Below are positions 33,301-45,013 of a DNA stretch of 64,000 nucleotides, in pieces. The notes beneath the pieces are model-generated. The model made no database searches and was not told where the DNA came from. It saw only the letters and a program-made list of their open reading frames with translations. The stretch comes from Melampsora larici-populina 98AG31 (taxonomy: Eukaryota; Basidiomycota; Pucciniomycetes; Pucciniales; Melampsoraceae). The stretch covers positions 798,309-862,308 of the forward strand of contig NW_006768787.1 of assembly GCF_000204055.1 (NCBI RefSeq). The letters are read 5' to 3'. The position numbers and the translations under genes were made by a program. How positions within the stretch are numbered: the stretch's first letter is position 1; each line of letters begins with the position of its first letter.

Positions 33301-34563
33301 GTGTTGACTCTCATTTTAACTTCTTCCTATTCATTCAGACATTTGTAGAAGCTACATCCCGAGTTGAGGGAAATGGCCCTACCGGTTGTATTCTCCTAGC
33401 CGAATACAAACGAGTTATATCCAAGCTCCAACAACATCAAGTTGAATGCGCCGCCTTTGCCTCCATCGATAATGCCATCAAAGTCATGATCCGATGGTTG
33501 ACTGAGTACCAACCCGAGGCTGCTGAATGCGACGCCATAGTGTTGGCAACAGTTCTAAACCCTCAATATTGAACTAAATTCTTTGAACTCCACTATCCTG
33601 AATACAACCTCTCGGCTAAATACTTGATCGAAAATACCTTCACTGAACTGTTACGAGAATCCGAGCTACAAGAGGGAACACCACCTCCTGACGAGTCCAA
33701 CGATCCTGAGGAGACTAATGAATTCGATGTGTTTGGAGGCTCCAATGATGTACCAGCCAAGTCTTCCAGCTCAGAGCTGGAAGATTACTTGCAAGGCCGA
33801 TATCCGATCAAGAAAGACCAAACCCCACTTGATTGGTGGAAGGTTTGTCTCATTTTTTCTCTTCTCATCCTCATTAGAAACTGACTCAGTTCTCTTCAAC
33901 AGTTACATCATCAACACTTTCCTAACATCGCCAAACTCGCGTGTGATTATCTATTGGTCTCAGCTACTTCCTGCGCATGCAAGCGCACATTCTCGGCCGC
34001 TGCTGACATCTGTACTCCCTCACAAGGTAGTATGCTACCAAAAACAATGGAGAGATTGGTCGGGTGTCAAGCTTGGTTGAAGGATGGTATTATTCCTGAT
34101 GGTATTTTTGAAGAAGCTGCACAAACACTCCAATTCTATATTGACAAGATGGCTAAAAAGAAGGGTAAGAAGGGATAGTTTCACTTCCAGTTTCATTGCT
34201 TTCATACAAGTCTAGTTTCAACTTTATCTCAGCTTCATTATATGTGTCTGTCCTTTTTCTTACTCGGTTCCTATAGCTTTTATAGTAGAACCACACCCAC
34301 TCTCCTACCTTGCCCAGCACTAGATGCCAGGCAGGTACACATGGGTTTTGACTCAGTTTTTTTTTTGAAATACATCTGTTTCCCATTTTGTGACTACATA
34401 GCGCGCTATATAGCAACTTTATAGCGATTTGATCACTGCGCCACGTTGTGAGTTTTTTTTTTGGCGAGATAGCAGAGCCAGGTCGCCTGACCTCATAGCG
34501 CAGCCTGCACTCCACTACGGATATTGGTCAAATCCCATAGCGTGTCGTAGCGCTTCGGGTATT
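30343..34563 (+). mobile_element. Second hAT transposon, nested in the fold-back element
   Basis: About 4.2 kb. Ends read GAATACCTGAACCGCT on the left and, reverse-complemented, AATACCCGAAGCGCT on the right. Flanks CCCTCCAA (30335-30342) and GCCTCCAA (34564-34571) match at 7 of 8 positions, as expected for an aged hAT duplication. Subterminal regions are dense in TAGCG/CGCTA words (30350-30520; 34395-34560), a usual hAT feature. It carries the plus-strand transposase at 30842-34178. Confidence 0.8.
30842..34178 (+). pseudogene. hAT transposase, decayed
   Basis: Plus strand, many short exons with GTAAGT-like donors. An ATG at 30842 (MPPSRPSSQTSS) follows an intron acceptor. Seen in order: GRFYKCRWYNNKYLK (BED-like finger region, 31650), FVKGPNFTVDLLDL (31855), AINNLL then GKFCLVHDVWTTKGN (32160), QTTDSGGNNGTMASELE (32465), SHHIQCYAHKLNL (32560), an acidic insert, and RPCKTQWNSHYESRM (33035). 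The hATC domain follows: PLDWWK (33825), LACDYLLVSATSCACKRTFS (33935-33990), LPKTMERLVG. Frame-internal TGA codons at 30917-30919, 31940-31942 and 33570-33572 disable it. The BED finger and hATC define the family. Confidence 0.85.
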
Positions 34564-34965
34564 GCCTCCAATGTCTGTTACAGGTTGTAATCTGACAATC
34601 CTGGAGGTTTTTTGTTAGTACAATCAACGATTTTCACACTAAAAATACAAAAAAATACTCAAATCAAAGGTCTCAGCCATAGGAACAATATGCATATTTT
34701 TGTTTATTTTTGTCTCTCTTCAAGGCTACTCAATATCTCTGTTTGTTGGTTTTTATATTTTCTGCCCAGAAGATATTATATTTTGTGTAGTGTTATATGC
34801 ATTGTGGTTTTAAAAATATGAAAAAATATGCCAGACGATCGGAATGCATCAAAGTGCCCTCCCATTATTTTTTCATATTTTTCTGACCCTGGCCAGCTTC
34901 TCTATAATTTTCTATGTCTACTCAATTTTCTGAACTCCATGGTAAATTTGCAATTTGGTGTAGTG

Positions 34966-35056
34966 TAATGAAGTTGGGACTATGGGGATGGAAACTCAGT
35001 CAATGAAGTCCAGAGTGACTCACAGTTCCACTCGGTCTAAGGCTGTTCAACCATGA
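34966..35056 (+). pseudogene. Host gene B, last codons after the transposon
   Basis: Removing the element and one TAA restores KQV-Asn-Glu-Val and the frame runs NEVGTMGMETQSMKSR then a Ser/Thr-rich tail, to TGA at 35054-35056. The tail lies in the same exon as 29445-29593. With the element in place the frame stops inside its left arm, so the present gene would lose about 29 residues. Confidence 0.7.
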
Positions 35057-35173
35057 TTAATTTGATTTCTTAAACAGTTTCATGATCAAACAGTTTCATG
35101 TTATTTATTTCTTGGATGTTAAAATTTCTACCGGTAAATATGATATGTATGCAATACAAAAAAAGAATTCAGC

Positions 35174-35200
35174 TCAGTCCGTAATTGACATAGAGGCAAA
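35174..35200 (-). pseudogene. Host gene C, last codons left of the CACTA element
   Basis: Minus-strand codons ASMSITD and TGA (35174-35176), directly continuing the frame of 53463-54759 once the CACTA element is removed. The AAA duplication (35198-35200 and 53463-53465) corresponds to one Phe codon (TTT). Gene B stops only about 117 bp away on the other strand, so B and C were convergent neighbours. Confidence 0.65.
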
Positions 35201-35300
35201 CACAGCCCCCATCTACTGGGCTCTGGCAGGCCAGAGCCTACCACTTACTCCATGAAAGATTCATGAAAGATTCATAAAAGATTCATGAAAGATTCAGAAA
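35201..35300. repeat. CACTA left terminus and subterminal repeats
   Basis: 34-bp perfect TIR followed by four tandem copies of an about 14-bp unit (ATGAAAGATTC), the usual TnpA-type binding array of CACTA elements. Confidence 0.85.
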
Positions 35301-35520
35301 GGGTGCAACAAAGCTTCACTATGTATTCAATAAAGCTTCAATGTAACTTCAGCTGGATATACGATCCAGCACAAGTGACATGGATTCATCTCATATCAAG
35401 AAATCAATCATGGGCTCAGGTTATGTTTTTTTCTTATACAAAAGCTTATCTCAAATTAAAATAACCACATAAAAGTTGTCATGTCTAGAATATATTACAA
35501 CTTCAACATACACATTTATC

Positions 35521-38500
35521 TCACTCCATATCCATTGCATCTTCGTCATGGCTATCTTGCACAAATCCCTACCAGTGAATATGAAAAAAATTAGTATACA
35601 GAAACGCACTGAGTCTCTTCAACCACTCACAATATTTGCTAAGCCAACAATTGAAAGTGTTGTGTTGTGGATATCAAATGTACCAGTGGGGTTCTTCATG
35701 ACAACTAGCTGTCCAATTATGTCCTTGACTTGAATTACATGATATTCCTCATGTGAATCATAAACAACAGTAGCGTTCAGTAACTCCGGCAAGGAAGAGT
35801 ACGGATTCTTGTGCTGGTCTTGATGACTCAGGGACTTGAGTGAATGTACAACAAGCAGTGGTGTGCGGAGGTTGTTGAGCCGGACTATTTCAGTGATACA
35901 TCCAGTCCATCTTTGAGAGTTCAGGGCATACATAATGTAGCTATTCCCAGGTGTTGTCTTGTGAGTGCTGTGCGCCTTGTTAAAGATCTTGATGGATGAG
36001 GTAACATAAAATTTTGAATTGAAGGGGTGACCTGCCTCAAGATGATTGAAACGCTGGAGTGCTTGAAAGCCTGCAGGACTGAGCTTCTTGACAGTCCACC
36101 TTGACTGGCGGTTCCTTTGGAGGTAATCTCGGAGGATTGGATCCGCCTCCATGGCAGAGTGACTATTGTTAATTGTTGCTCTGAAGAATCCCCGTCTGGC
36201 GTGTTGGTGAAGTAATGTCTCACCCTGTCCTTCTGAAGTGTCAAAGACCGGAATCAGCTGATTTTAAGTGATCAACAGAGGGACAAAAAAGACTGACGGA
36301 TATTTCCGTTCTTTGCTGTCTGAACCAGGCTTCCAATTATCCTCTCACCAGACCAGCTAGCAGTATAAGCTGGTGGCCCAAGCCTTGCTGAGATTTCGCC
36401 AATATGTTCTGCAAAATGCAAGTTAGGTTTTTTCTTGATATGTGGCCAGCCATCGCCAAGGGCGGTTTGATAGCCATGAACCAAATTACCAATCTTTTCA
36501 CCATCGCCTTGGTGAAAACTGCGCAAAGTACATATGTTGCCAATTTGAATGAGTTGCAGCAGGCTGGCAAGGATCTTGGCTGAAGTGGTGCCAGCTTTGC
36601 CATTAAGAAAGTGAGGGACCCAAGCAAGTACAATGTAGACTTTGTATAAAGAATGCCACTCTGCTGCTTTGGGAGTCCCAGCACTTGCCATACCAAAGGT
36701 ACCCTGGGGTTTGGTAAGCCAAGAGGGGGCTTGGGCGTTTTTGATGCATCGCTGGAGCAGATCGAGCTCATAAGATGTGATTTCTGGAACAATCACAGGT
36801 ATTGGTAGGGGTGGAGGTGGTGATGGTGATGGGGTCCAGCTTGCTTTCTTTTTACCCTTGATTGCACCATCTGATCCAGCAGAAGAAGACCCTTGGTCGT
36901 GGAGATTGGATGCTGCTGATCGTGTTCCGTAGGAATGTTGTGATGCTGGTTTGAGCGGAGGAGCTGAAGCTGACGGGCCTGGTGGATCAGGAGTTGCAGT
37001 ACTGGCTGTTGGTGGCTTAGGTAGCTGAACATTGTACATTCTTTTACTGAATTCCATTTTGTCCTTTTCAGCTTCCAGAGCCTTGCCTGCCACTGGCACT
37101 TTTAAATAATTTGTGGAAAAGTCTTTGAAGAGGCCAAGGAAGATGTTGTGCATAATATCAACAGTGTAGAATTCAACAGACTTCCAATAAGGCAGCTCAT
37201 GAAGGACAGTATATCTTACTCCATTGCTGCCGGTAAGTTCATTTTGATCATCTTGTGCTTGAAGTTTTACCTCTGTTGAGGTTCGATGAGGACATTTAGG
37301 TGCTGGAAATTGGGAGTGATATATTCTGTCCGTAATTTGACAGAGTGAACAAAAGTGTCTGGAAGAGTGTGCGGTGAAGGCGGCTTTTTCATGGCTGGGA
37401 CGTCCCCGTGGATGGGCCAGATGGCTGCATGAATGGTTCAGCCGACTACAGTATGTTTTGAGGTGGAACTAAAGCTGATGCCTTGCCAAAACTCTTTCAT
37501 CTCTTCAACCAGAGGCTTGAGGAAGTGATTCATTTCTGTTGTGGAAGGTTCTGAGGGACCTGGAATGATCCCGTAAAGGCAGATATTCTCTCTTTTGTAA
37601 CGTAAGGAAGGAGGCAAGTTGAAACAAGTGAGAAGCATGACACCAACAGAGGTCTTGACTCTAGCTTCTTTGCCGTTTGGATTGAACCAGTCACACCACA
37701 GTCCAAAAACAAGGTTCCCCGATTTTGCAGTGAAGACTGAGCCTGACTTTCGGAAGGTTTTCCATAGGCTGCCATCCCATATATCATCCATTTGGTGATT
37801 GGATGGTGGGGTGCGGTTGAGAGAGGCATCCAAGGCCGTTTCAAAAGCGGAAAACTTGAGCATCTTGCCAAGCCATGACTGGACAGACTGATAAAAAAAA
37901 TAGTCTAGATGGTTTTTGAATTTGTTTACCAGAGGGTGTCTCATAAAGTGGTTGATCACAAGATTTTCGTTTTTCTTTAGATGTCTTTGAGGTGAATCGA
38001 GGATGATTGCACAGTTGATTCATGTTGATTTGGTCTATTGGTAGTACAGGATGCAGAGCACAGCAGAATGGACAACAGATTTTGCTCTGTATGGTGGTAT
38101 TGAGGTCGAATGTCTTTAAAAGTGTTGGGATCGTGCGAGGGATTTGGGTCCAAGGTGTTGTCTTGATGTTGGGATCCAACTGTTTGAGGTGCTCTTCTAC
38201 ACTATCCCGCGCGGTTCGAAGGCTTTGCCGGCAGGCATCTACACTAAGATTGTTGAAAAGGTGGTTCTTGGTGACCTTGAACATTTCTCGTAAACACATG
38301 GGGTGCTGTAAAAAGATTTCTGGGAGTGAAGGTGTGTTACTTGTATATGTGAGCTGTGTTCTTGAGGCCTTGGGTGCCGGAGGAACTGTGTTGCCCAAAT
38401 CTGAGTCGTCACTATCTCTATCCTCGTCCAATTCTTCTCTAGCTCTTTTGTTGGGGCGGGTGGCGGCAACCGCCCCACCAATGGGGGGTAGTATTGCTGT

Positions 38501-38946
38501 ACTCGTAGAGGCTTGAGCTGATGCTAAGTTTGGAAGCTGATATCAAGTCGCAAGTCAGACAACTTGAAAACACATAGGGGGAGAATTGCACTCACATAGG
38601 ACAACTGAGGTGCATAAATCCCTGATGAAGTACTGGCCATGGGTTGAACAACTGCAGGGGCTGAAGAATCACTGGGTGTGGGTTGACCTACCACAGGAGG
38701 TGCGGAAGTGCTGGGCGTCAGTTGAACAACCGCACTAGCTACGTTGGTGGCTGCACCAACCGCTTCAGGTTGCGCTGAAGGGTTACGTTGGAGGTGTCCA
38801 GGATATGATTGGCGGCTGAATATTTTGCCTTGATAGACCTTTCCTCTGTATTGAATGGTCTTTTGATTGCATCCCAATTCTGGGCAACTGCAGAGGAACT
38901 GGTTGCGGTCCAAAGCAACAGCATGATGTCCTAAAGTGATGGGCAT
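35521..38946 (-). pseudogene. tnp2: CACTA transposase (Tnp2 family)
   Basis: Minus strand, from MPITLGHHAVALDRNQF at 38946 to a last small exon ending DEDAMDME at 35521. N terminus: Cys cluster FLCSCPELGCNQKT then a Ser/Thr/Pro-rich linker. Next come a zinc-ribbon-like SKICCPFCCALHP with a later LCNHPRF and SCDQPLYE, then YQSVQSWLGKMLKF and VFGLWCDWFNPNGKEARVK. The Tnp2 core follows: GVMLLTCFNLPPSLRYK, ENICLYGIIPGP, HSSRHFCSLC, then YTVDIMHNIFLGLFKDF near 37140. The C-terminal part has NLHFAEHIGEISARLGPP and SQRWTGCITEIVRLN. Tnp2 cuts and joins CACTA ends. A run of eight A (37893-37900) shifts the frame by one at RLFF-YQS, and another frame change occurs near 37440, so this copy looks defective unless these are sequencing or splicing artefacts. 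Confidence 0.85.
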
Positions 38947-38949
38947 TGA

Positions 38950-40309
38950 TGATGGTCTGGATGTGAGAAATATCTGATCGTTGGATAAATGCTGAGTGTC
39001 CAGATTCAGACTGGGAAATGGGATATCACAAGACTAAGTCCTCACAACCACAGTGCCATGTAGGTGACATGTGGTGGTATGTGTGAGACACTAGTAGGTG
39101 GGCTAGGTTAGGGTTCATTGATCTTACATGTTATATTTTTGGAAGCCTGGAAGGGGCAGGAAACCTTGTACCTTGAATTGATCTTACATGTTATATTTTC
39201 AGAAGCCTAGAAGTGGCAGGAAACCTTGTACCTTGAAAGTAGCTAGCAAAGCAACTGGGATTTTGAGGGATAAAAGTGAACCAGGTTAAGTCTCACCTGG
39301 ACATAAAATGGTGAGAGTGATCAAGTGAGGTTTGAAATGGTTCACAATACTAGAACCAACAGTGTTTGTTTTAGTTTATATCTGTTTGGTTCATGCTTTG
39401 CAATCAGGGTAATTGCATGATTTATAAAAAACTTGAAACCCAAATTGGGTATGGGTATCCAAACCTAAAAACATGCTGTTAGGGTTGATTATATACAGAT
39501 CCATATTCAACAGCCTTTTTATTGGGTCAACAATATGCCACAAGTTCAGAAGACCAAATATTTGAAGTTTGGCTGGTTGTATCTCTTTCTTCTGTCATCT
39601 CACTTTTTTGTGTATGAAAGTATTTCACCACCTGAATTTTTCAGAAGCTTCTTAAAAAAGGCGGCACCCCCAGTGTGAGATATGGCGGTTAAAATCACTC
39701 CGTCATGAGTGATTTGTCACGATGCCATCAAAATTCTTTTATAGTACCACAAACTCAGTTCAAGCCTCACTTGTGAACCAAGAATCCAAAAGGGGTATAG
39801 GCATGCCTTCCAAAAAAGGCTGCACCCCAGTGTGAGATTTAAATGTGAAATTCACTCTGTCATAAGTCATTCTTGATGATACCATCAACATTCTTTTCTA
39901 GTACTGTGAACTCAGTTCAAGCCTCACCTGAAGGCTTGAGCTGGTTCACAGTACTAGGAAAGAATGCCAATGATATCACAAAAAAAAAATGATGGCATTA
40001 AAATTCACAGGCAGGCAGGGAAACATGAGGTAGAACAACAAGAGACAAATAGAACAATAGAATTTATTCAAATCCCTAACCTTACACTTGAGATTTGGAA
40101 ACAAGAGAACCTTTTGGTAAAACAAGATACAAGCAGAACAATATTTATTCAAATCCCTACCCTTACACTTGGGTTTGGAAAACAAGAAAACTTTTTTTTG
40201 ATTGAAGGATGGTACATTTTGAGTTAAGAGGAAGGAACTTTCCCCGGGGTGAAATAAATCCAGCACATGAAAATTATAATTCAAGAGAACAAAATACATC
40301 ATAAGGTTA
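38950..40309. other. Repeat-rich spacer in the CACTA element
   Basis: No gene. Contains a tandem pair of about 60 bp (TTGATCTTACATGTTATATTT..., 39117-39236) and a pair of related about 150-bp units starting AAAAAAGGCNGCACCCC (39655 and 39805). The second unit ends in a hairpin of CTAGTACTGTGAAC and GTTCACAGTACTAG (39898-39960). A roughly 75-bp tandem pair, ATTTATTCAAATCCCTANCC, lies at 40055-40190. The gene upstream (40310) ends in this spacer. Confidence 0.65.
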
Positions 40310-43300
40310 TTATTTTTTTTTGTTAGGATCTTTGGCAACTTGAATGTCAGGTAGGTCAAACAGAGGGTCTCTATAAATCTCACCGCCAGAGAATTTAGTC
40401 CTATTCACACAAAAATTATAAAGGTCTACTTCCAGTGCTTTGGCAAGCTGGAACTTGGACACTTCATGCCCATCCCAACCAACATCATTGAGGTTGGAGG
40501 GATCAAAACCTGTGGGGAAGAAGATATTTTCAATGGTTTCCAGGATGTACTTCTGGGTATATTTCCAGATTGGTTCGTCAATGGGTCCTTGCCCATTCAT
40601 CTGGTTAACTAGAACCAGGAAATGAGAGAGTTTCACGGATCCGAATTGTGCTTTGTCGTGCGGGAAGATCATGAGACCCTTTACAGCAGAGACCAAAAAA
40701 GCCACCAGCGGTCCAAGAACATGTGATGCCATGGAGCCTGTACCCAGGGTGTGGGTCATTGCCTCGTAATCTGAGAGGAGCTTGTTGTGTCTGTCAGTTG
40801 GTGTTAGACTGAGATACAATGCATGATGAAATTTTGCTTGCAGACTGGCAACTGCTTCAAAGACCGTGTACAGGCGATTGACCATCCCAGTCATGACTTC
40901 CATACACTCTGCAGCACATTGAGTTTGTTGCTTAGTCTCGTGAAGGTTTTTGAAGTGATGAGCAGCTTGAAGACACTGCCCAATGTCTTGGTTCGGGTAT
41001 TCAACTTCAGGAGGAGTGTAGTCCACGGGAAGTTCATTGGTGTCCATCCGGGCAAATGTCACAGCAGCAACTATCATCCGCACTGCCTGATTGATACGCT
41101 TTGTACCTGGACTGTAGAACAAACTCAGAATCTCGTGAACGTAGGTGGTTTGAACTTTGTCATCTGTGGTAGTTGGCAGTTCGTAGTTGGGTGACGTGAA
41201 GTTGAAAATGTCGTGGCGATACCACGGCGCTTCGCCAGCACTACGCACGAGGAAGGAGTCTGAAAAGAATGAGGTTAGCATCAGGTGCCAATGGTAAAAA
41301 TAGAAATAAAAAACTCACTGGGGTTTCTGGAAAGCCAGGCACGAACTGATAACTTGTTTTTCACCCCAAAAGGCTCTGCTTCCTGGATGGGGGGCTTAGC
41401 AGGCACGTCAATGCCTTCTTTGCGCCGAAGGAGAAGGTTGATCATCGCTCTGTAAACCTGGGGTACGTCTTGTGGCAAAAGTTTGTTGGCACCAATCGAA
41501 GCCGAAGTGACATCGAAGAGAGGTGACTGGGCCATCATCCACAGGCCAGTAGGAGCAGCTTTCTGCACCGAATCAGGTACCTGATCCTGATGGCCTTGAT
41601 TGGTCATCAATTCCCTACTCGATGAACCCGAAGGGCCAGGATCTGTGTCATCTTCAGAATTACCGGGTGAAGGGGAGACCTTAGTTCTCTTCGGAGGCGT
41701 AGTGACTTGCGAGTCAGCGTCAATACGCCTTTTGATGGGAATGCGAGTGGAAGTTGCCTGAGAACCTGACTGTTGGGCTGAGGTTGACTGTTCGACAAGC
41801 TGAGGGTCAAGTGGAGCCAGTTGAGGAGGCTTGACCTTCCGTTTGAGCAGGGTAACAACACCTCTCAACTTTGCTTCGACCGCCTCGTCGCAGTGATCAT
41901 CCCACCCCCGGAAAGCTCGTACACGGACGAGCCAATGTCAAAAGAGGCCATCAATACCGTAACGTCCTTGGTGAAGGGTTCGAGGGAGAACATCAGCACC
42001 TATCCATGCATTCAAATAGTCATCTACTTGATCCCAGAGTTCGTGGTCCTGGTAGGGCTCCTTTGGGAGGAAAGAATGCCGGAAGAACCCGTGGAATTTG
42101 CTTTCCGGTTGGGCAACTGGTATAGTAGAATGCTTGGCTACTGTCTCAATCTCAGAAAGGACCTCTTCCAAAGAGTCAGGGAAGGGTTTGGGATAATTGG
42201 GCTGAGAGTTGGTAGGGGCTGAATTGGGTATTGGGGTGGAAGGCACCTGAGATTCCACACGACTGGGGATTGAGCGAGGCCGCCGAGTATGATTGGGCTG
42301 GGAGTTGGTAAGGGGGGGATTGGGTATAGGGGTGGAAGGCACCTGAGATTCCACACGAGTAGAGGTTGAGCAAGTGTGAGGTTGGAGTTGATTTGCCGGA
42401 ATTGGGGGAACAGGGGTTGGAACAGCTTGAGGTATGGCAGAGATTCGAGGCTCCAAAGGAGGAATCGGGGGGCCTGGGGTGACAATAGCCTGAGGTATCA
42501 AAGGGATTCGAGGGTCCAAAGGAGGTGCTGGTGGCGAACTAGGAGTGTTACCTGAAGGCTCTTTCCCTGTGGAAGCAATGAAAAAAGTGGGGAAAGATCA
42601 TATATGATCATACGTTAGTTGTTTGATCATCCAAAAATCAAGTTATTCAAAGAGAAACTTACCAGAGGGTATCATAGAACCAACATTACTTTTTTCTACA
42701 GCTGGGTTAACGGAGGTGCATGACATAAATAGAAAAATTATGTGGGTCGGCTGATTGATCAATCAATGACTAGGATAAAGAAATCTATAACGTACTGGGA
42801 GTCTTTCGAGAAGTGGTTTGAGTTGGATTTCCTTCTTCGCCTGGATCCTTTCCAGTAACTTCTTGCTCTAGACATACAGCAGTTTCTATGGAGTTTCATG
42901 ACATAAATAGAAATGACATGTGGGTCAGTTGATTGATAAATTGAAAACAATGATAAAGAGCCCAAAGACATACCTGGAAGCGTTTGGGAAGTGGTTTCAG
43001 TGAGATTTCCTTGGACTGGTTCCTCATCAGGTTCATTGACCGTGTCTTCATCCGGAGCAGGATTAGGAGAATCGGCATTTGAACTTGAAGGATTGGCTTC
43101 GACTTGAACCTCATTGGCATCAGTACCCGTGTCTTCTTTGGTTTTGGTGGGATTTCCAGGGACTGGATCCTCATAAACATCATTGACCGTCTCTTCATGG
43201 GAAGCAGGATTAGGAGCATTTCCGTGTTCAGGGGTACCTGGTAGAACCGCCTCTTTCAGGAGAGTGAGAGCACCTTGTAACTTGACTTGGAGAGGTCCAT

Positions 43301-45013
43301 CGCAGGCATTATCCCACCCACGGAGAGTTCGCGCCCGCACTAGCCAGTGCCAAAACAACCCGTCGATACCGTAATGTCCTCGGCGAAGGGTTTGAGGGAG
43401 AACATCTCTACCAATGCGTGCGTTCAAGTAGGGGTCAACCTGATCCCACATTTCGTCCGCTTCGTAAGGCTCGTCCGGGAAGAATGATCCGCGGAAAAAG
43501 CCGTGGAACTCGCCTTCAGGTTCACCGGCAGGTATGCTTGAGGGGAGCTGAGCTATGGTCTCAATTTGAGAGAGTACCTCTTCCAACGACGCGGGCATCG
43601 GGTTGAGGATAGGTGCTGGGTCCTCCGCTAGAGGTTCATCAACTAGAGGTTGTTCGAAGTCGATGATGGGGTCCAGAGGTGTTGGAGAGGCTGGAGCAGG
43701 TGCCGGGGGTTCTGGGCCCAAAGGTGGTGTTGGCGAACGGCGAATTTCCGGTTGAACGATTGCAAAGGGCACCACTGACAATTTCAATAATTTGAGAATG
43801 GCTTCGTAGCGATCCATCATTGCCATAGTGTCCGAGGTTGTCCAGCGGGGATCTCTTCTGACCCCGGCGAACCAAGAGAAGAGGAGCTGATAGGCATTCA
43901 TCCCACTACGCAAGAATTCACGGCGGAATCTTGCCGGTGGGAAGGCGGTATCCCACGCCTCAGTGACATAATCAACTAGTGGGGTGTCGAGTGGCTGGTT
44001 GACAGGTGGACGCTCGAAAGGGGTACTGAAGAATTCGTAGAAAGGATCTGAATCATCCTCTACCATGACCGGGATAGACGAAGGTTGTCTACTATATTCA
44101 ACGATGTTGTTAGCCACCTTTGAGAACAGCGCATTGACATTGGCGGCCGAGGTTGCTGGATTGGGAGTGTATACCAGAGGAGGAGAGGGAGATTTTGTTG
44201 CTTGAGCAATTGGGGAACGTCTGCGTGAGGGTGGTCGGTAGTCGGAGGATCCGGAAGCAACCCTGGAGAGCTCACCCCTCCTCTTGGCGTCGCGAGGTAA
44301 TTTGGGTCGTGGCTCGGGGGTCTTCAACGCGGCAACCTTGCGAGACTTGGCAGCAGATGGCCCAGAGGAAGGATTACCGCGGTCGTTTGTCGCGTCAGGA
44401 AGAGTACGGCGTTGTTCTTTAGACGAACTGGCAGAGGGCACAGGTGACGCAGCACGTCGCTTGCCCAGAGCATTGGCTGTGGGCCTCGGAGGGAGCATTA
44501 CCTGGACCAACGAGTCAGGATCATTTTCAAAAGTGCCATTGCGAAGGCCTGTGTAAGAAAAAACAAGAATAAGAACACTTATAGTCAAAAGTATGGAGTT
44601 GAAATTCAATCTTACGGAACAGCTCGTCTTCAACTCGTTTGCCAGCCGCTTGAAGTGTGTCGTATAGTGACAATGTAAGCTTGTCAGACCCAAGTTGCGT
44701 GGTGAACCATGCAAGTTGCTGGATTAGTGTGCCTTCGTAAGCTTGCACCGTGACCCACACAACCTCTCCCTTCAGCCTATCTGCTTGGCTGTCTCGTAAA
44801 GCAGGAGTTTGATGTTGAGATACATTATCTGTGAATGAAACAATGTCAGCTTGAGATAGGTGTTAAGAGAGAAGATGGAAAGATGTGTGAAGCCGTTCTG
44901 TCTGACTCACTAGATTGAGGTTGAGGCGTAGTCTTCGTGAGCGATGAACTTTCCTCGTCGGAATCTGAATGTCGAGAGCTCGAGCTGGAGCTAGCCAAGG
45001 ATCGTCCGGACAT
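40310..45013 (-). CDS. Large spliced cargo gene with repeated domain, unrecognised
   Basis: Minus strand, ATG at 45011-45013 (MSGRSLASSSSSSRHS). At least five exons with good borders: GTGAGT at 44912, GTAAGA at about 44615, GTGAGT at 41315 joining LSRNP to DSFLVRSAGEAPW. A Ser/Pro/Arg-rich basic region (about 44480-44170) precedes WDTAFPPARFRREFLRSGMN. A domain of about 110 residues follows: SLEEVLSQIETIAQ, EFHGFFRGSFFPDEPY, WDQVDPYLNARIG, DVLPQTLRRGHYGIDGLF, HWLVRARTLRGWD. A second copy lies at 41840-42180 (DVLPRTLHQGRYGIDGLF), with TGA in place of the Trp codon of the first (41938-41940). The C-terminal 320 residues are globular and alpha-helical looking (MVNRLYTVFEAVASLQAKFH). No known family seen. 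If the TGA is real, the 3' half may be read from the Met at 41868 or not at all. Confidence 0.6.

Larger units (their letters stand above)
29597..34965. mobile_element. CACTAC-ended element with about 400-bp inverted arms
   Basis: Termini CACTACGCCAAATTGC (left) and, reverse-complemented, CACTACACCAAATTGC (right), flanked by TAA at 29594-29596 and 34966-34968. The inverted arms extend about 29597-30000 and 34572-34965 and stay largely complementary throughout (both carry TTACAACCTGTAACAG near the inner end). Between them, apart from an inserted hAT, lie only about 340 bp without a gene. The original element was therefore a fold-back, non-autonomous DNA transposon of about 1.1 kb. A CACTA start with a 3-bp duplication suggests mobilisation by a CACTA-type transposase; that link is inference. 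Confidence 0.85.

Noticed and set aside
34242..34515. Frames in the right subterminal region of the second hAT
   Set aside because: Located in TAGCG-rich terminal DNA beyond the transposase stop; no protein features.
29597..34965. Long inverted arms taken as the TIRs of the enclosed hAT
   Set aside because: The TAA duplication is too short for a hAT, and the hAT's own ends and about 8-bp duplication are found inside the arms.
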